Shown: one piece after another, positions 22,724 to 33,454 of the stretch
Position numbering within the stretch: the stretch's first letter is position 1
Layout of the letters: every line of letters begins with the position of its first letter
Source of the DNA: Aplectana chamaeleonis
Lineage: Eukaryota; Nematoda; Chromadorea; Rhabditida; Cosmocercidae
Reading direction: 5' to 3'
Length of the DNA stretch: 64,000 nucleotides
NCBI GenBank assembly: GCA_029168955.1
Contig: JAPDOI010000155.1
Coordinates: forward strand, 372,001-436,000
The notes under the pieces: model-generated
The model's database searches: none
The model's input: only the letters and a program-made list of their open reading frames with translations
Told to the model about the DNA's origin: nothing
Program-made: the position numbers and the translations under genes

Positions 22724-23228
22724 ACGCATTCACTGCGGGTCGAATATGCATTCAACTCGAAGACAGGCCGGTTTCGAGCTGGGTCAGGGAACGTGCTGCA
22801 AGGGAAACACGTGCTCCTATTGTATTTCAAATTACAGCACTTGCCCCAACAAATGAAAAGTTTAATGTGTGCATGATAGACAATCAACTCGATGACAAAA
22901 CGATTCCCCAAAAAGGGGGAGCATACGACGCACTCTCGAGGCTTGACACAGATGTCGGCAGTGTCGCCTGTTCAATTTCCCAAGCTTGCGGTACTCGGAT
23001 CGCCCAGCTGCTGGAAAACTCGCCCGACCTCCAGCAGCCCAAGATGGTGCTCAGCGAGCACACCGAGTTGCATGTCGGTGTGTCGGCCGCGTCGCGTGTC
23101 GGTGTGCTGTTAATTGTCCAGCATGTGCTCCTGTGATGAAGTTTTGCAACACGTGCCCCTCCAACAGAACCTTTCGATGGGTGTGGTCACTCGAGTTGAA
23201 TGCGTATTCGACACGCATTGAATGCGGT
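22724..23228. mobile_element. Non-autonomous TIR element (CGCATTCAmTGCGkGTCGAAT ends)
   Basis: Left CGCATTCACTGCGGGTCG then AATATGCATTCAACTCGA; right TCGAGTTGAATGCGTATTCG then ACACGCATTGAATGCGG. The inverted repeat extends inward to ACGTGCTGCAAGGG / GGCACGTGTTGC. Its centre (23040-23110) has GTCGGTGTGTCGG repeats like those near 13965. Confidence 0.75.
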
Positions 23229-23254
23229 GACATTCTGAGCATGTCGAGAGCGCA

Positions 23255-23578
23255 GGGTCAAGCGGGGTTGCAAAATTTTCCAAGGGGGGATGGGAGGGGG
23301 TCGCAAAAATTTTCGCCCGAAAATGAAGGTTAGGGGATATCGCAAAAATTTCGGACCAGAAATAAAAATTTTGAGAAGTGATTTGAATTTGAAAATAATG
23401 TTTATTGAACATCATTGATACCTTTGCGGTGCCCTATACTTAAACACTTCTTTGGAAGAAAATTGCCCAAAATTACACCTCGGGGTATCGGAGAAATTTT
23501 GGTTTTTGGAAACGTTCGATGGCCGGAGGGGGGGGGAACGCTAAGATTTCGTAAAACTACACAACGCCCCGCTTGACC
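23255..23578. mobile_element. TIR element with GGTCAAGCGGGG ends
   Basis: GGGTCAAGCGGGGTTG at the left mirrors CGCCCCGCTTGACC at the right; the flanks read CGCA and GTGCG. The interior is rich in CAAAAATTTy motifs. Part of it resembles 25120-25215 (GAGCAGGGTTGCGACTC, AAAATTTCGGAAAATTTT). Confidence 0.65.
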
Positions 23579-25650
23579 GTGCGATAGCGTTTAAAAATCG
23601 ACTTCAGATTTATAATCAAAAAATTTCCATGGCCAATCATCAATGAGTCAAATCCAAAACTTTTTCCAAACCCTTTCAGTTCCACCTTATTGATATAAGG
23701 TAAACACCCAACCAACAAAGAGAAGTAGGGAAAACGCGCATAACTCCATTTAGTCCCTTCTGATTGATAAATCTACCGTAATGTAACTCTGCCACATACA
23801 ATCTGTGCGACAACTCATTTTCCACGGTTCATTCGCGTGCGTGTGCGGAGCGAAAAAAAGAGGCTGCGAGAGTGAAGGAAATACGGAAGTAGCAAAGTGT
23901 GAGCGTACGCACCGTGGGACTTACGTTTTGAAACAGACTGTACTCGCAAGGTAACTTAGTACAACGATCGAAATCTCGGTTAAAAGTTGGTCCTTCAATA
24001 AGATATTATAGTCTTCCGTAAGAAACGATACCAACCTGTCCTATCATATTGTTGGATACTACTCGATCATAGCTCAAAACTGTGATATGAAGATGAACCC
24101 TCTGAAAATCTCGACAATTTCGGAGTGAAATTTATGTCAGTCGGTTGCGTGCGTGTGCGCTCTGTCGTGTCTCCTTCTTCCCCCACATACTCTCGCCGCC
24201 TCTCCTCTCCCTCCGCACGCGAAGAAACAAAGTGTACTTGACTCCGAAATAGAGGATAAGCTGCATTTGAAACTGTTGAACGATGAAGAACAGAAAAGGG
24301 CCAATAAGACATGCCTGCACCTTCTCCGGTGATACATCGAAACTAAACTATTCATTGTGATAAGAGGTCAGAGTTTTCATCTTAATTGCCGTCTTCTTCT
24401 TTTGCAATCGTTCAATCTGCATCATCAGCCGAAAAATGGCGCAACGACCTGCTCAATCCCACTATGATCACCTGCTCAAGAGTACACTTACGGAGCTCCG
24501 GGGGCGAAAGATATTTTGGCACTGGAGCGCGTTTTTCCCCCGTTCCTTTGAAACCGGCGCAGGCTTTGCTATGCCAGTCGCGATCTGCACGTGCATAGCT
24601 AATGTTTTTGGGGCAGTGGCAAATCTTTGAATTAAAGAATACCTCGATTTTGCACTAGGGATTGGAAATCCGGGTGGGCGAAATTTTCGCATGCGTTCTA
24701 AATTTCTCACACTCCGGGGTTCCAAGAAACTTCGCACATATGCGAACTTAATACCGAATCCAGCTCATCGCAAGCGCAACTGTACGTACGACACTCTCAA
24801 AAGCCAATTTCGTCCACGCATTTTTATACAACGAATTGACGTTGGTTGAAGCCTCAGGGAAATGCTTGGGGCTACTTCCCCGGAACATTGGAGAGCGAAA
24901 ATGTATTTGCCCTAAATAAACGTGCATACTGGAGAGCGGTGTCAAAATGGAATTCGCATCCATATCAAAAATTTTCCACTATTGGGATTTGATAAATTTG
25001 ATACGTGTGCCAAACGTTTCGCGAATTTCTCCAAGGGGTTGAAACTCCGTGTTGACCAAATTTTGACGTGGGTGCAGAATTTTTCTCCGCTTCCCCTCTA
25101 CTATGCGTATTTCAATCCAGGGTTGAGCAGGGTTGCGACTCGGCACAACGGGGGGTCGTTAAAATTTCGGAAAATTTTCTGTAAAGAAAATAGGAGGGGT
25201 CGTCAAATTTTTAGAAACAAAGGGAATTTTATCACTTCTGTAGCTTTAATAACAGGATTCGCTAGATTTTTTTTTCAAAGTTATTGGCGAGTAGATATTT
25301 GACTGACCAAAATTTTGAAAATTCTCCAACTATATCGCTCAAAAAAGGCGAGGAGTTTTGCATTTCAGGGAAAGATCGTAAAAAAGGTGGGAATTTTCAT
25401 AAAGTTTTGGCCAACAGACAGGGATCGTAGCTCAGCCGAGAATTGGCGCAAACGTCTGCTCAACCCTGTTTCAACCCACTCCAAGCTGCCACATCACCCA
25501 AGGGTATGCAGTAGCCTCTATAAAACGTCGTATTTCACATCATTCGAGGCGCGAGCGGCGCGCGCGATGCCTCAGCCTCCGCTCTCTCACTGCCTCTAAC
25601 CTCCGCTCCGCACCAGCACGCGAAGGAACCAGGTGAATTTCGCCCTTTTA
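23579..25650. repeat. Repeat-derived stretch with ~1-kb spaced duplicate
   Basis: CAGCCGAAAAATGGCGCAAC with CTGCTCAATCCC (about 24427-24460) recurs as CAGCCGAGAATTGGCGCAAA with CTGCTCAACCCT (25435-25470). Downstream CCTCCGCTCCGCACC-AGCACGCGAAG (25600-25625) echoes CTCCCTCCGCACGCGAAG (24208-24225). This suggests two diverged copies of one element of about 1.2 kb. No credible gene; element ends not found. Confidence 0.5.
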
Positions 25651-26066
25651 TAGCCTGTACGATTCGTACCTCTCACAACATACGGTAACTATGACAATTT
25701 AGTAAATGAGAAGCATCTAAAAATGTTGTATTCAGTGTTCTTGGTTGAACTGATTTTCCTCGCTTGCGTCGGAACTCGTCCGCGCCGTCATTTTCACACC
25801 AAAAAAAAAAAACTGTGCACCAACCCGGGATTTCCCTCCCCTTCCGAAACCAGGAGAGTTATGGGCCCTAAGAAGTGTATTGTACACACAAAGTCAACTT
25901 TCTGATTTGAGTTTAACCCCAGGTTTGAGAGCTCAAAAAATCGCGGCCTCTTACGAGCTCCGACGTTAATATTTTCTTCACGGCATTCCCACAGACAATT
26001 CACATTTGGCAAAATCAGCTGCCTTTGCCGTACACTAGGCCTACTACCTCTGAATTGATCTTTCCC
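25651..26066. other. Spacer, nothing recognised
   Basis: Only short ORFs of mixed strand and no matching repeat. Confidence 0.5.
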
Positions 26067-26070
26067 TTAA

Positions 26071-27546
26071 CACTTAAGAGACCGCCTGCTCCACGGCGAA
26101 TTTCCACAGCGGACCGGTGCGCTCCACGGCTATTCGTTTCCGTGGGTGCGCAGTGTGGACACGCGGTCCGCTGGAAACCATTTTGATCGGAGCAGGCTTT
26201 CTTACTTAGACAACCAGTATTCCGTTTCTACTCCACCTGAGAGTATGTCGCTCCACAGAGATCTGGAGTGAGGCCATGCTGAAGCAACGATCCACCGCTT
26301 TTTCGCGGACCTGTGTTTTTTTTTTGGAAGTTATTCCAGCTTTACATGCACAAGGCTGGTAACGAAATAAGCGTTTGTTTGCCGACTTCTGGAATTTTCT
26401 TCAGGTTAAAGCTAATGGTTAGGATTGAGCCGTGCTAGGCCGACCCGGAGTATTGAAAATTTGAAAAATGAACAAACTTCTCCTTTGTGATGCCCTAATA
26501 AACCTCATGTAGAACTTTCGGCGGACTCAAATGCTTTGATCTACCAAGTTGTCTGATGCGTCCGACATAAATTTTATCAGAAATCTCAAAACGGGTATCA
26601 GATTCATGATCAGCACCCCCTCCTCCCCAATGGCCAGGTGAGCGAAGTCGCACCAAAACGTGAAACGTTTACAAACGGATAACGAACGACAGACACCAGC
26701 GAAGCTTCAGAAAACTGTGAAATATACACCAATTCTTTGTTCAGCGCCTCCAAACATACCCCGTAGTTTAATTTCAGTAAAATTTTAAGCACTGAACTAT
26801 TTCTAGGTTTTCACCCCTTTCCCCGCAAAGTTACCCTCCACTCGAAATTTAGCGAAAATTTAAGCAAAGTTGACCGATGGCTAATATACCGCAGTCGAAG
26901 GAAATTTCGTTGGAAATTGACCCTCGAGGTCAATGCAGCAATATCTCAAATACAGTTGACCGCAATGTTAATAGGACATGGTGCAGTTGCGGACTCGCAC
27001 TAAATTACGGTAGAATCTGGCACTTGCCAGATTTCGTCATCGATCGGCGCCAACCGTCGTCTCTCTGCTCACGAGAATATCAGCTGTGGGGCTGATCGAT
27101 GACGGAATCTGGCGAAGTGCCAGATTCTACCGTAGTTTTAGTGCGAGTCCGCAACCGCACCATGTCCTATTAACATTGCGGTCAACTGTAGGTGGCTTTA
27201 CTATTTCGACAATCAACCGTAGAACATCAGTTCCGTGATTAGCACCATTGATACCCCTTCTTAGCCAAGTTTGCAACGAAATATTTCCAGCCAAAGAAGC
27301 TCAAAAAAATCAAAAATTGCCATTCCGGAGATGCTTGTAAAATTACTAGGAACACTGAAAATGCTTGACCACTGTGAGTGTAAATAGGTTACATCATAAG
27401 GAACCTATCCGTAATTGAGAAAGACTCCACTCCAGAGAAGTAAAAAAATATTAAAAGTTTTATGGCGTGGGTGCGCAGTGTGGACACGCGGTCCGAGGGG
27501 CAAAACAGTCGTGGGTGCGCAGTGTGGACACGCGGTCTCTTAAGTG
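26071..27546. mobile_element. piggyBac-like non-autonomous element, ~1.48 kb
   Basis: TTAA on both sides (26067-26070, 27547-27550) with inverted ends CACTTAAGAGACCGC / GCGGTCTCTTAAGTG. Subterminal GTGGGTGCGCAGTGTGGACA-CGCGGTC occurs once near the left end (26146) and twice near the right (27470, 27510). TTAA targets and ends of the form TTAACAC...GACCGC are characteristic of piggyBac elements (family knowledge). No transposase frame remains. It carries a nested TA-type MITE at 26951-27190. Confidence 0.82.
26951..27190. mobile_element. TA-flanked MITE, TACAGTTkACCGCAATGTT family, copy 2 (nested)
   Basis: TACAGTTGACCGCAATGTTA at the left and TAACATTGCGGTCAACTGTA at the right are exact inverses. 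The arms run inward through AGGACATGGTGC and CTACCGTA to a short centre. Shorter and more symmetric than copy 1. Inserted inside the piggyBac-like element. Confidence 0.93.
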
Positions 27547-27550
27547 TTAA

Positions 27551-28416
27551 CATAGCCATGCATTTCCTGAAGATTGCAATGCTTCTGTCGTCCATCTTCT
27601 AATCGATGAAAAAAGGCGCGTTAGTGATCGAGAAAATGGTACGAGTAGGAAAACGCGCCCCAATGCGAAAATATCTTTCGTCCCCAGAGCCCAGTAACTG
27701 TACTCCCTGCTCAACCTCACCATGTACATAGATGGAGATCCTAATAAGGACTTGGAATCAGGCAATTATTTCTGAGGAAGCTCTGAAGGAGGAAGCTATA
27801 AAGGAAGCACCTTAAGCCTGTGAAACGTCCCAGCTGAAAATTCAAGGAAGAATTTTGGATAACAACACCATGACCGCTCCCTACTTCCTGTCCATAATCA
27901 CGACACCTCGCAAAACATGCTCCGTCATTACACCCGCAACAACCTGTTACGATCACTCGAAAAAACCAGCTGTCATATGACTTACTACGACCCCTACTGC
28001 AAACAATAAACCTTCATAATGAGGTCTGCGAACCGTAAGGAGCCATCACAAAACAATGTTGTTAGACGTAGCAAAGGCCTATTGCACCCTATGGCAACCA
28101 GAAGGAAAGCTCATAACTGTTACGACCCGCCTCTCGAACAACGTCCGTATGGTCTGAGAATTAATGTGACCTCCTCGCCATAAACACGCTATACTGGATC
28201 TCTTACGACCCCTCTTAACAATATTATCCCACTCCCAAACCAGCGGCTCACCACGGCCCCTGTTTTAAAACAAGAGCATCTATAAAACCTTACAAGTCGA
28301 ACAGATCACTGAAAAATAGTTTCGAAGCAGTCAGATAACCTGCTATGACCACCCAACCACAAGTGTAGAACTGAATCCTACGACCCTTCTCGCAGCTGCC
28401 GAGATGTCGTACGATA
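27551..28416. repeat. Degenerate array of TTACGACCCC-type monomers
   Basis: From about 27940 a core resembling CtkyTACGACCCCtCTc recurs at about 27948, 27986, 28119, 28203, 28342 and 28379, several at spacings near 38 bp or multiples. It looks like an old tandem array just before the LINE. 27551-27940 shows nothing recognisable. Confidence 0.4.
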
Positions 28417-28462
28417 GTGCCTTGGCAGCGTAGAGGAAAGCAGATCACCTCCGTGCAAACCG

Positions 28463-30239
28463 ATGTCAACCGCTCCGCGAAGAGGGTTATTGTTATGGGA
28501 GAGATGCTGGCCGGCCGCAGCTCTCCTAAGGACTCTACTACAAAGGGGTGGCGTCGAGAGGAATTCAGGACCCGCTCGGAATTACACATGCGGCAAATGC
28601 AGCAAGAACGTCACCTGGAATGGAAAAAAGTGTCAGAGGTGGGTGCATCTCTTCTGTTCGGGTCTCAGTTCTGTGAGGCACCACGACTCTTCCTTCCACT
28701 GCGTTCTGTGCTCTGCCCCCCAGCACCTCTGATTCCTCTTTCGCACGCTCCCTCTCTATTGTACATCTTGACCTCAACAGTCTTCGTGCCAAGTTGTCTA
28801 AACTCACTCTTTTTGCACGCACTTATCATCCTGATGTCATTATGCTTCAGAAAACCAAACTTTCTCCTTCTGCTAGCGCTCCACACCTCAAAATTCAAAG
28901 TCACGCTGCTTATCATGCTCCAATGCCATCTCTTTCCGGGGGGCAGTTTCTACTTTAGTATAATCATATTTACCATATCATCTCATACCAAACACCTCCA
29001 AGGCAGTGGTCGCAATCAAATATGCTTGTCGTCTTTTTCTCTCCAAATCCTTTCCTGGGTCTCGAGTAGTAGGACTTATAGAAAAAATCGCGAAAAAACC
29101 ACTGTTTTGGGCCGAATTTGAAACCTGAACTTTCTTGTCTTTTGATGGTGGACGAGCCCTCTCCCCATCATCGGCATCGATGACCTCTTATATCAAGAAC
29201 ATCAGCTAGCTTGATATTGAATGTCAATCAATGAACCTTCGAATTTATGTACACATCTAGTCAAAAACATTGACTGAAGTCATGCTTTCATTATTCAACT
29301 GTTTTTATTCGTTAAATTTGCATTTATTTCGTCCTCTGAATGTCGATGATTTTTGACTGCTCGGCATGAGACTGCGATCTGTTTCGTCATCGCTGTGCAC
29401 GTGTGCACGAACTAGCTTCTTTGGGCCCTAGAAACTCTATTTGTAGACCGTTTTTCACCGCGCTACCTTCATAGTTTTTCAGCTGTTTTTGATCTAGGCT
29501 GATTTTTGTAGTTTTTTCGATAACGTTTTTCATTGTGACCACTGCCTTTAATATCTATAATCTCTCCTACCACGTCCTGTCCCCAACCTTATGACCCCAC
29601 TCCTTCACTCAAGCAGCTGTACGACTGCTCTCTTTCACCCTCTGTTGTCTTCGCAAACGATTTAAATGCTCATACATTCTGCTAATCGCTTGACCTTGAC
29701 GCTAGAGGAAAATACGTCAAAGAACGGGCAAAGGAGTGCGACCTGGTCATCCTTAATGATGATCGGCCCACTAATCCCCCGGCCAACGGCCGATCCTCTA
29801 GCCCAGACGTCTCACTTGCATATTCTAATCTCTCTATCGCCTGCTCTTGGTCTACCGCTACAACTCTGTCCAGCGATCATATCCCCGTCTTCGTTCATGC
29901 CAATATCTCTAATTGTCTTGCTACCTATTCAGGTATCCGTCAAAGGTCCTATCTTAATCTTTGCCTTGCAGACTGGCGCTTGTTCAAAGAGGTGGCACTT
30001 CGCCATGTGGCTGACTACCCTTGGAAAGGAAAGTGCACCAGAAAGAACATCACTTGACCGACGCGATTCGCAAGGCCATGAAAGCCGCTATTCCGGAGGG
30101 CCGAGTTAAGGCCTTCTTTCCCAATGTCACCAGGGAAATCTTGGAGAAGATAAGGTCAAGGGATGCAATGAGAGTCGCAGATCACCTGGATCCGACCACT
30201 GCTGAGCTGGATAGCGAGATTAGCAACGATGCTTCGTGA
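28463..30239 (+). pseudogene. Dead non-LTR retrotransposon (zinc finger + APE endonuclease), split by a MITE
   Basis: The N-terminal part has a zinc-finger-like CGKCSKNVTWNGKKCQRWVH followed by LFCSGL and a CxxC. After a frame change at about 28735, an APE-type endonuclease start is seen (SIVHLDLNSLRAKLSKLTLF, HPDVIMLQKTKLSP). At 29001 the reading is interrupted by a 547-bp MITE. From about 29555 the endonuclease resumes (FANDLNAH, DLVILNDDRPTNPPANGRSS, SSDHIPVF), then a linker (TDAIRKAMKAAIPEGRVKAF) to a TGA at 30239. The reverse transcriptase is absent and several stops and frame changes are present. It reads as a plus-strand LINE 5' portion; clade not resolved. Confidence 0.8.
29001..29547. 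mobile_element. TTAA-type MITE, AGGCAGTGG subfamily, copy 2 (inside LINE)
   Basis: AGGCAGTGGTCGCAATCAA at the left and TTGTGACCACTGCCT|TTAA at the right. Collinear with 12794-13342 throughout. The left target copy reads TCCA, so that TTAA has mutated or the target was imperfect. LINE endonuclease sequence lies on both sides. Confidence 0.9.
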
Positions 30240-30446
30240 CGCTTCGTTACCGAAAAACAATTACTCAAAATCAAAACGGGGTCAACTGAGCCCTAAAAGC
30301 TACCGATAGAAGAAAAAATGTATTCATAAGGTGCTTTTAAAGTCACTTTACAACCGTTTTTTCCTCTGCTCCAGCGCAACTAATTTTGCAAAAGTCTAGA
30401 TATGTTGTTGCACTTGACCTATAGGTCAATATAAATTGATCATATG

Positions 30447-30701
30447 TACAGTTCACCTCCGCACTGCCGTTCAGTCCGCAAAGTGCACGCTGATTTCGAA
30501 AGCGTGCTGCGGCGCCGGTGCAAGTATCCTCAGACAGGGATGTGGGATCACCCGGGCGGGTTTTGCCTTTGGTGCCCGGGTGATCCCCCCTCCCGGGTGT
30601 TCCCACACCCCTGTCTGAGAATACTCGCAACCGCGCCGCAGCACGCTCTCGCCATCAGCGTGCACTTTGCGGACTGAACGGCAGTGCGGAGGTGAACTGT
30701 A
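30447..30701. mobile_element. 255-bp foldback MITE with TACAGTTCACC ends
   Basis: TACAGTTCACCTCCGCACTG mirrors CAGTGCGGAGGTGAACTGTA. Complementarity continues almost to the centre (ATCACCCGGGCGGG / CCCGGGTGATCCCC). TA target and TACAGT start, as in Tc1/mariner-type ends. Overlapping ORFs on both strands are shadows. Confidence 0.93.
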
Positions 30702-31235
30702 GGTTCGAAGGTAGTTTCTTGTGGCGAAGAAATCGTTTTTTTTTGAAAATGGTGTCCCACCGGTGGGACACAAGGTTCAAAGTGGTAGTCGACGCATGTC
30801 TCAACGGTGGGACACGTGGTCGTGAATGGGTTGAGAACAATGCAGTATGGCGGCAAAATAATGGATTAAGTCTAGCAATGTCTTGAAATTTGAATAGTTC
30901 CTCTTCGATATCCCACATAATATGCCAGTGTTGGTCTTGCTAACAGAAATCAATGTCTCAAACGTGCAATCGATGGAAAAAAATCAGGAAAAAAGCCACT
31001 CTCTTGAAAAAACGTCACACTCGGATCTACTCCCTCCACATGCCATTGCATTCGCCTCGATGAGAGGACACGAAAACCTTCATGAAAACTCTGATGGTCA
31101 ATATTAGGGTGTAAAAATGACTGGACAAGCACAGGAAAGAGTGTTGGGAGAAATTCCCCGAGAAGATGAATTTCAAGAGTGATGAAGCAAAACAATGTCG
31201 AAGAGTGATGATGACTCATCATTCAGATTCAAACG
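30702..31235. other. Spacer with an 18-bp perfect palindrome
   Basis: TGTCCCACCGGTGGGACA at 30753-30770 is a perfect palindrome, and AACGGTGGGACACG recurs at about 30803. The remainder shows no gene or known repeat. Confidence 0.55.
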
Positions 31236-31284
31236 AGCGCCTGGTCCCGCGCGCACGTGACCGATCCGCGCGGGACCAGGCGCT
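31236..31284. repeat. 18-bp perfect hairpin, AGCGCCTGGTCCCGCGCG
   Basis: AGCGCCTGGTCCCGCGCG (31236-31253) and its exact inverse (31267-31284) enclose a 13-nt loop containing CACGTGACC. TATAAAAAACC follows directly. Could be the tip of a small foldback element or a structured element; no target duplication found. Confidence 0.85.
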
Positions 31285-31496
31285 ATAAAAAACCTTGCAC
31301 CCCTTTAAGCAAGGAGTGTTGGATTTTTATCTTATTTGATATATAACCCTTTGGCTTGCTTCTTGAATGTTCAAGCGATCTCTTCACCTTTTTGTCATGT
31401 GCTTCTACTTATTGAAATACTAGTCCGAGAAATACATATTTTATTCAGAAATGTCAGCAGGTTAGCAACGCAGCAGAGTCCTAGCAGATATTTCAG

Positions 31497-31766
31497 GAAT
31501 TAGAAAAACTCTTTTCGGAGCCCCCGGACACAACACTGAATACACTGCAGTTCTGGAACGACTTCATTGTGAAATCATCGTACCCGCACTTTTCCTCACT
31601 GACCAATCAGAACTTTTGCGCGCCTCCTGCCACAGTTGAGGCGGAAAGGATGTTTTTCTCAGCTGGCTTGATTTTGAGTGACTACAAGAAGGCTTTGACG
31701 ACAGAAACTTTTGAATTGTTTTTTTTTCTCAAAATCAACGTCCCGCTGATCAGGTTCAGCCATTGA
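31497..31766 (+). pseudogene. hAT transposase C-terminal (dimerisation) exon remnant
   Basis: After a splice-like ATATTTCAG at 31496, 89 codons and a TGA are in frame. The translation has the hAT C-terminal dimerisation pattern: FWNDFIVKSSYPHFSSLTNQ, then ATVEAERMFFSAGLILSDYK, KALTTETFELFFFLKIN. The tract up to the [A/S]ER[M/V]F.[A/S]AG and hydrophobic FFFL strand matches that family. Catalytic residues would lie upstream and were not found, so this is a relic or the last exon of a hAT element or a domesticated gene. Confidence 0.75.
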
Positions 31767-31859
31767 GCTCAGTTTAATAAGTAAAACTCTCTCATTATTT
31801 GCACTATCCTTATGTACTATTGAAAACGATACACAAATAGTATTGGTCATCTGTGCTAT

Positions 31860-32690
31860 CGTATGGGATAGGTACAATACCCGTGCTAAGTTTTGTAAAA
31901 ACGTGGAGCATCTAGCAAACTTGGCAAAAAAGCGTCCGAGCGTGTAACATTTTCGAATGAAGACTTTTTTGATTTCTAGAAACACTCATATTCACAGATC
32001 AAACTGCTACCTAAATATGTGACGTATATGTTGAAATCCCCCAAAATCGCTTTGTTTTTGACGGAAAAAATTTTGCTAGCGTTTTCCAAAAACGTCGCGC
32101 GCGGCGAAACCTTGAGCAGTATTTGTACAAATAAAGGAAGAGCAAACTGTATGCTTTCTTCATAAATTAGGTTCAGGTGAGAGAATCTCAACGTTCATGT
32201 TTTTTGAATTTTCGGAATCCTTCATTTAGGAGTCCAGGGTTTTTGCAACAAAACTCCGATTTTTCAGGTAGTTCTCAAGCGTGTTTAATGAAGGATTTCA
32301 AAAGTTCAACCAACGCAAACCTTGAGACTCTCCTAACTGCAACTAGTTTATGAAGAAAGCATACAGATTGCTTTTCCATTACTTGCACAAATACTGCTCA
32401 AAGTTTTGCCGCACTTCGCCGCGCGCGACGTCTTGAAAAACGATTGCAGAAATTATTTCCCCGAAAAACAAGGCGATTTTAGGGAGCTGCGGCCTACAAG
32501 TCACATACATAGTTAGGAAGCAATTTGATCTCCAAATATGATAGCATTTTCACAATTCAAAAAAGTCTTCATTCAGAAAAGTTACATGATCAGACGCTTT
32601 TTTGCCAAGTTTGCCAGATGCTCCCCGTTTTTACAGAACTTAGTGCGGGTATTGTATGTACCAAAGTCGAAGACACAATTTTTACCGAAT
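31860..32690. mobile_element. Long foldback element, ~360-bp arms
   Basis: The left arm (about 31870-32225), inverted, matches the right arm (about 32330-32690). Shared pieces include TCTGGCAAACTTGGCAAAAA versus its inverse, AAAAAAGTCTTCATTC, CGCGCGrCGtyTTG and GCATACagtttgCTC. Directly downstream is TTTACCG-rich simple sequence (32680-32775). Adjacent to the hAT remnant, but a link is not shown. Confidence 0.8.
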
Positions 32691-33440
32691 TTTCCGTTTT
32701 TACCGTATTTACCGAAAAAAAAAATCGGTTAAAAGTTTCGGTAAAGAATTTACCGAAAGAAATTTTTCGTTTACCCTAGTTACGATATAGAAAGTTTTTT
32801 TTTCATTTTCTTTATTTTGTAGTTACGTGTTCTAAATGATTCCAAATTTCAACGGATTGGTACTATTCTAGAAGGGAAGGGGGAGGCACTAAGGATTCCT
32901 GACATTAATGAATGATGGATTGATAACGCTCCAAACAGAGTATCTCTATAGAATTGATGGGAAAACAACGATTGACAGCTATGTCAAGCATCCGATACCA
33001 GAGTTTTTCTTGATTTCTATACAGAAATCTTGAGTGCACACCTCACCGTCTAGAATATAGAGCCAAGGGAATTCTCAAGAGCTTTTTCTTCAATGAAGTT
33101 CTCTTCTCTACATCACTGGCATGTGACTTCAGGGAGATTTCTACATGCCATCCATGTCCTTTGATAAGTAAACCTCGACGCACCTATTGGGCGCGAAATA
33201 ACTACATAAATCTGCAGTGTTCATGCCCTCCCCCCCAGAGACGGTAGTCAATATCTCTTTAAAAATAGAAAACCCAATTGCACAGAGTTAGGGAATGGAA
33301 CGACTCAAAAAACTAAGAGGAAAAATAGCAAAAATTGTACAAAAACTAGAAACTGTCAAAAAACCTATGACTAACAAGTGTTCAGAGCATAAGGAATAAT
33401 TCGTTGACGGGATCAAACATATCTTGAAAGTTAAGGTTGA
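32691..33440. other. Spacer with TTTACCG simple sequence and a solo MITE end
   Basis: TTTACCG repeats to about 32775, then unrecognised sequence. AGGCAGTGTCCAC at 33441, preceded by TTGA, is a lone left end of the TTAA MITE family; its right end was not found, perhaps removed by the LINE insertion that begins 15 bp later. Confidence 0.45.
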
Positions 33441-33454
33441 AGGCAGTGTCCACA

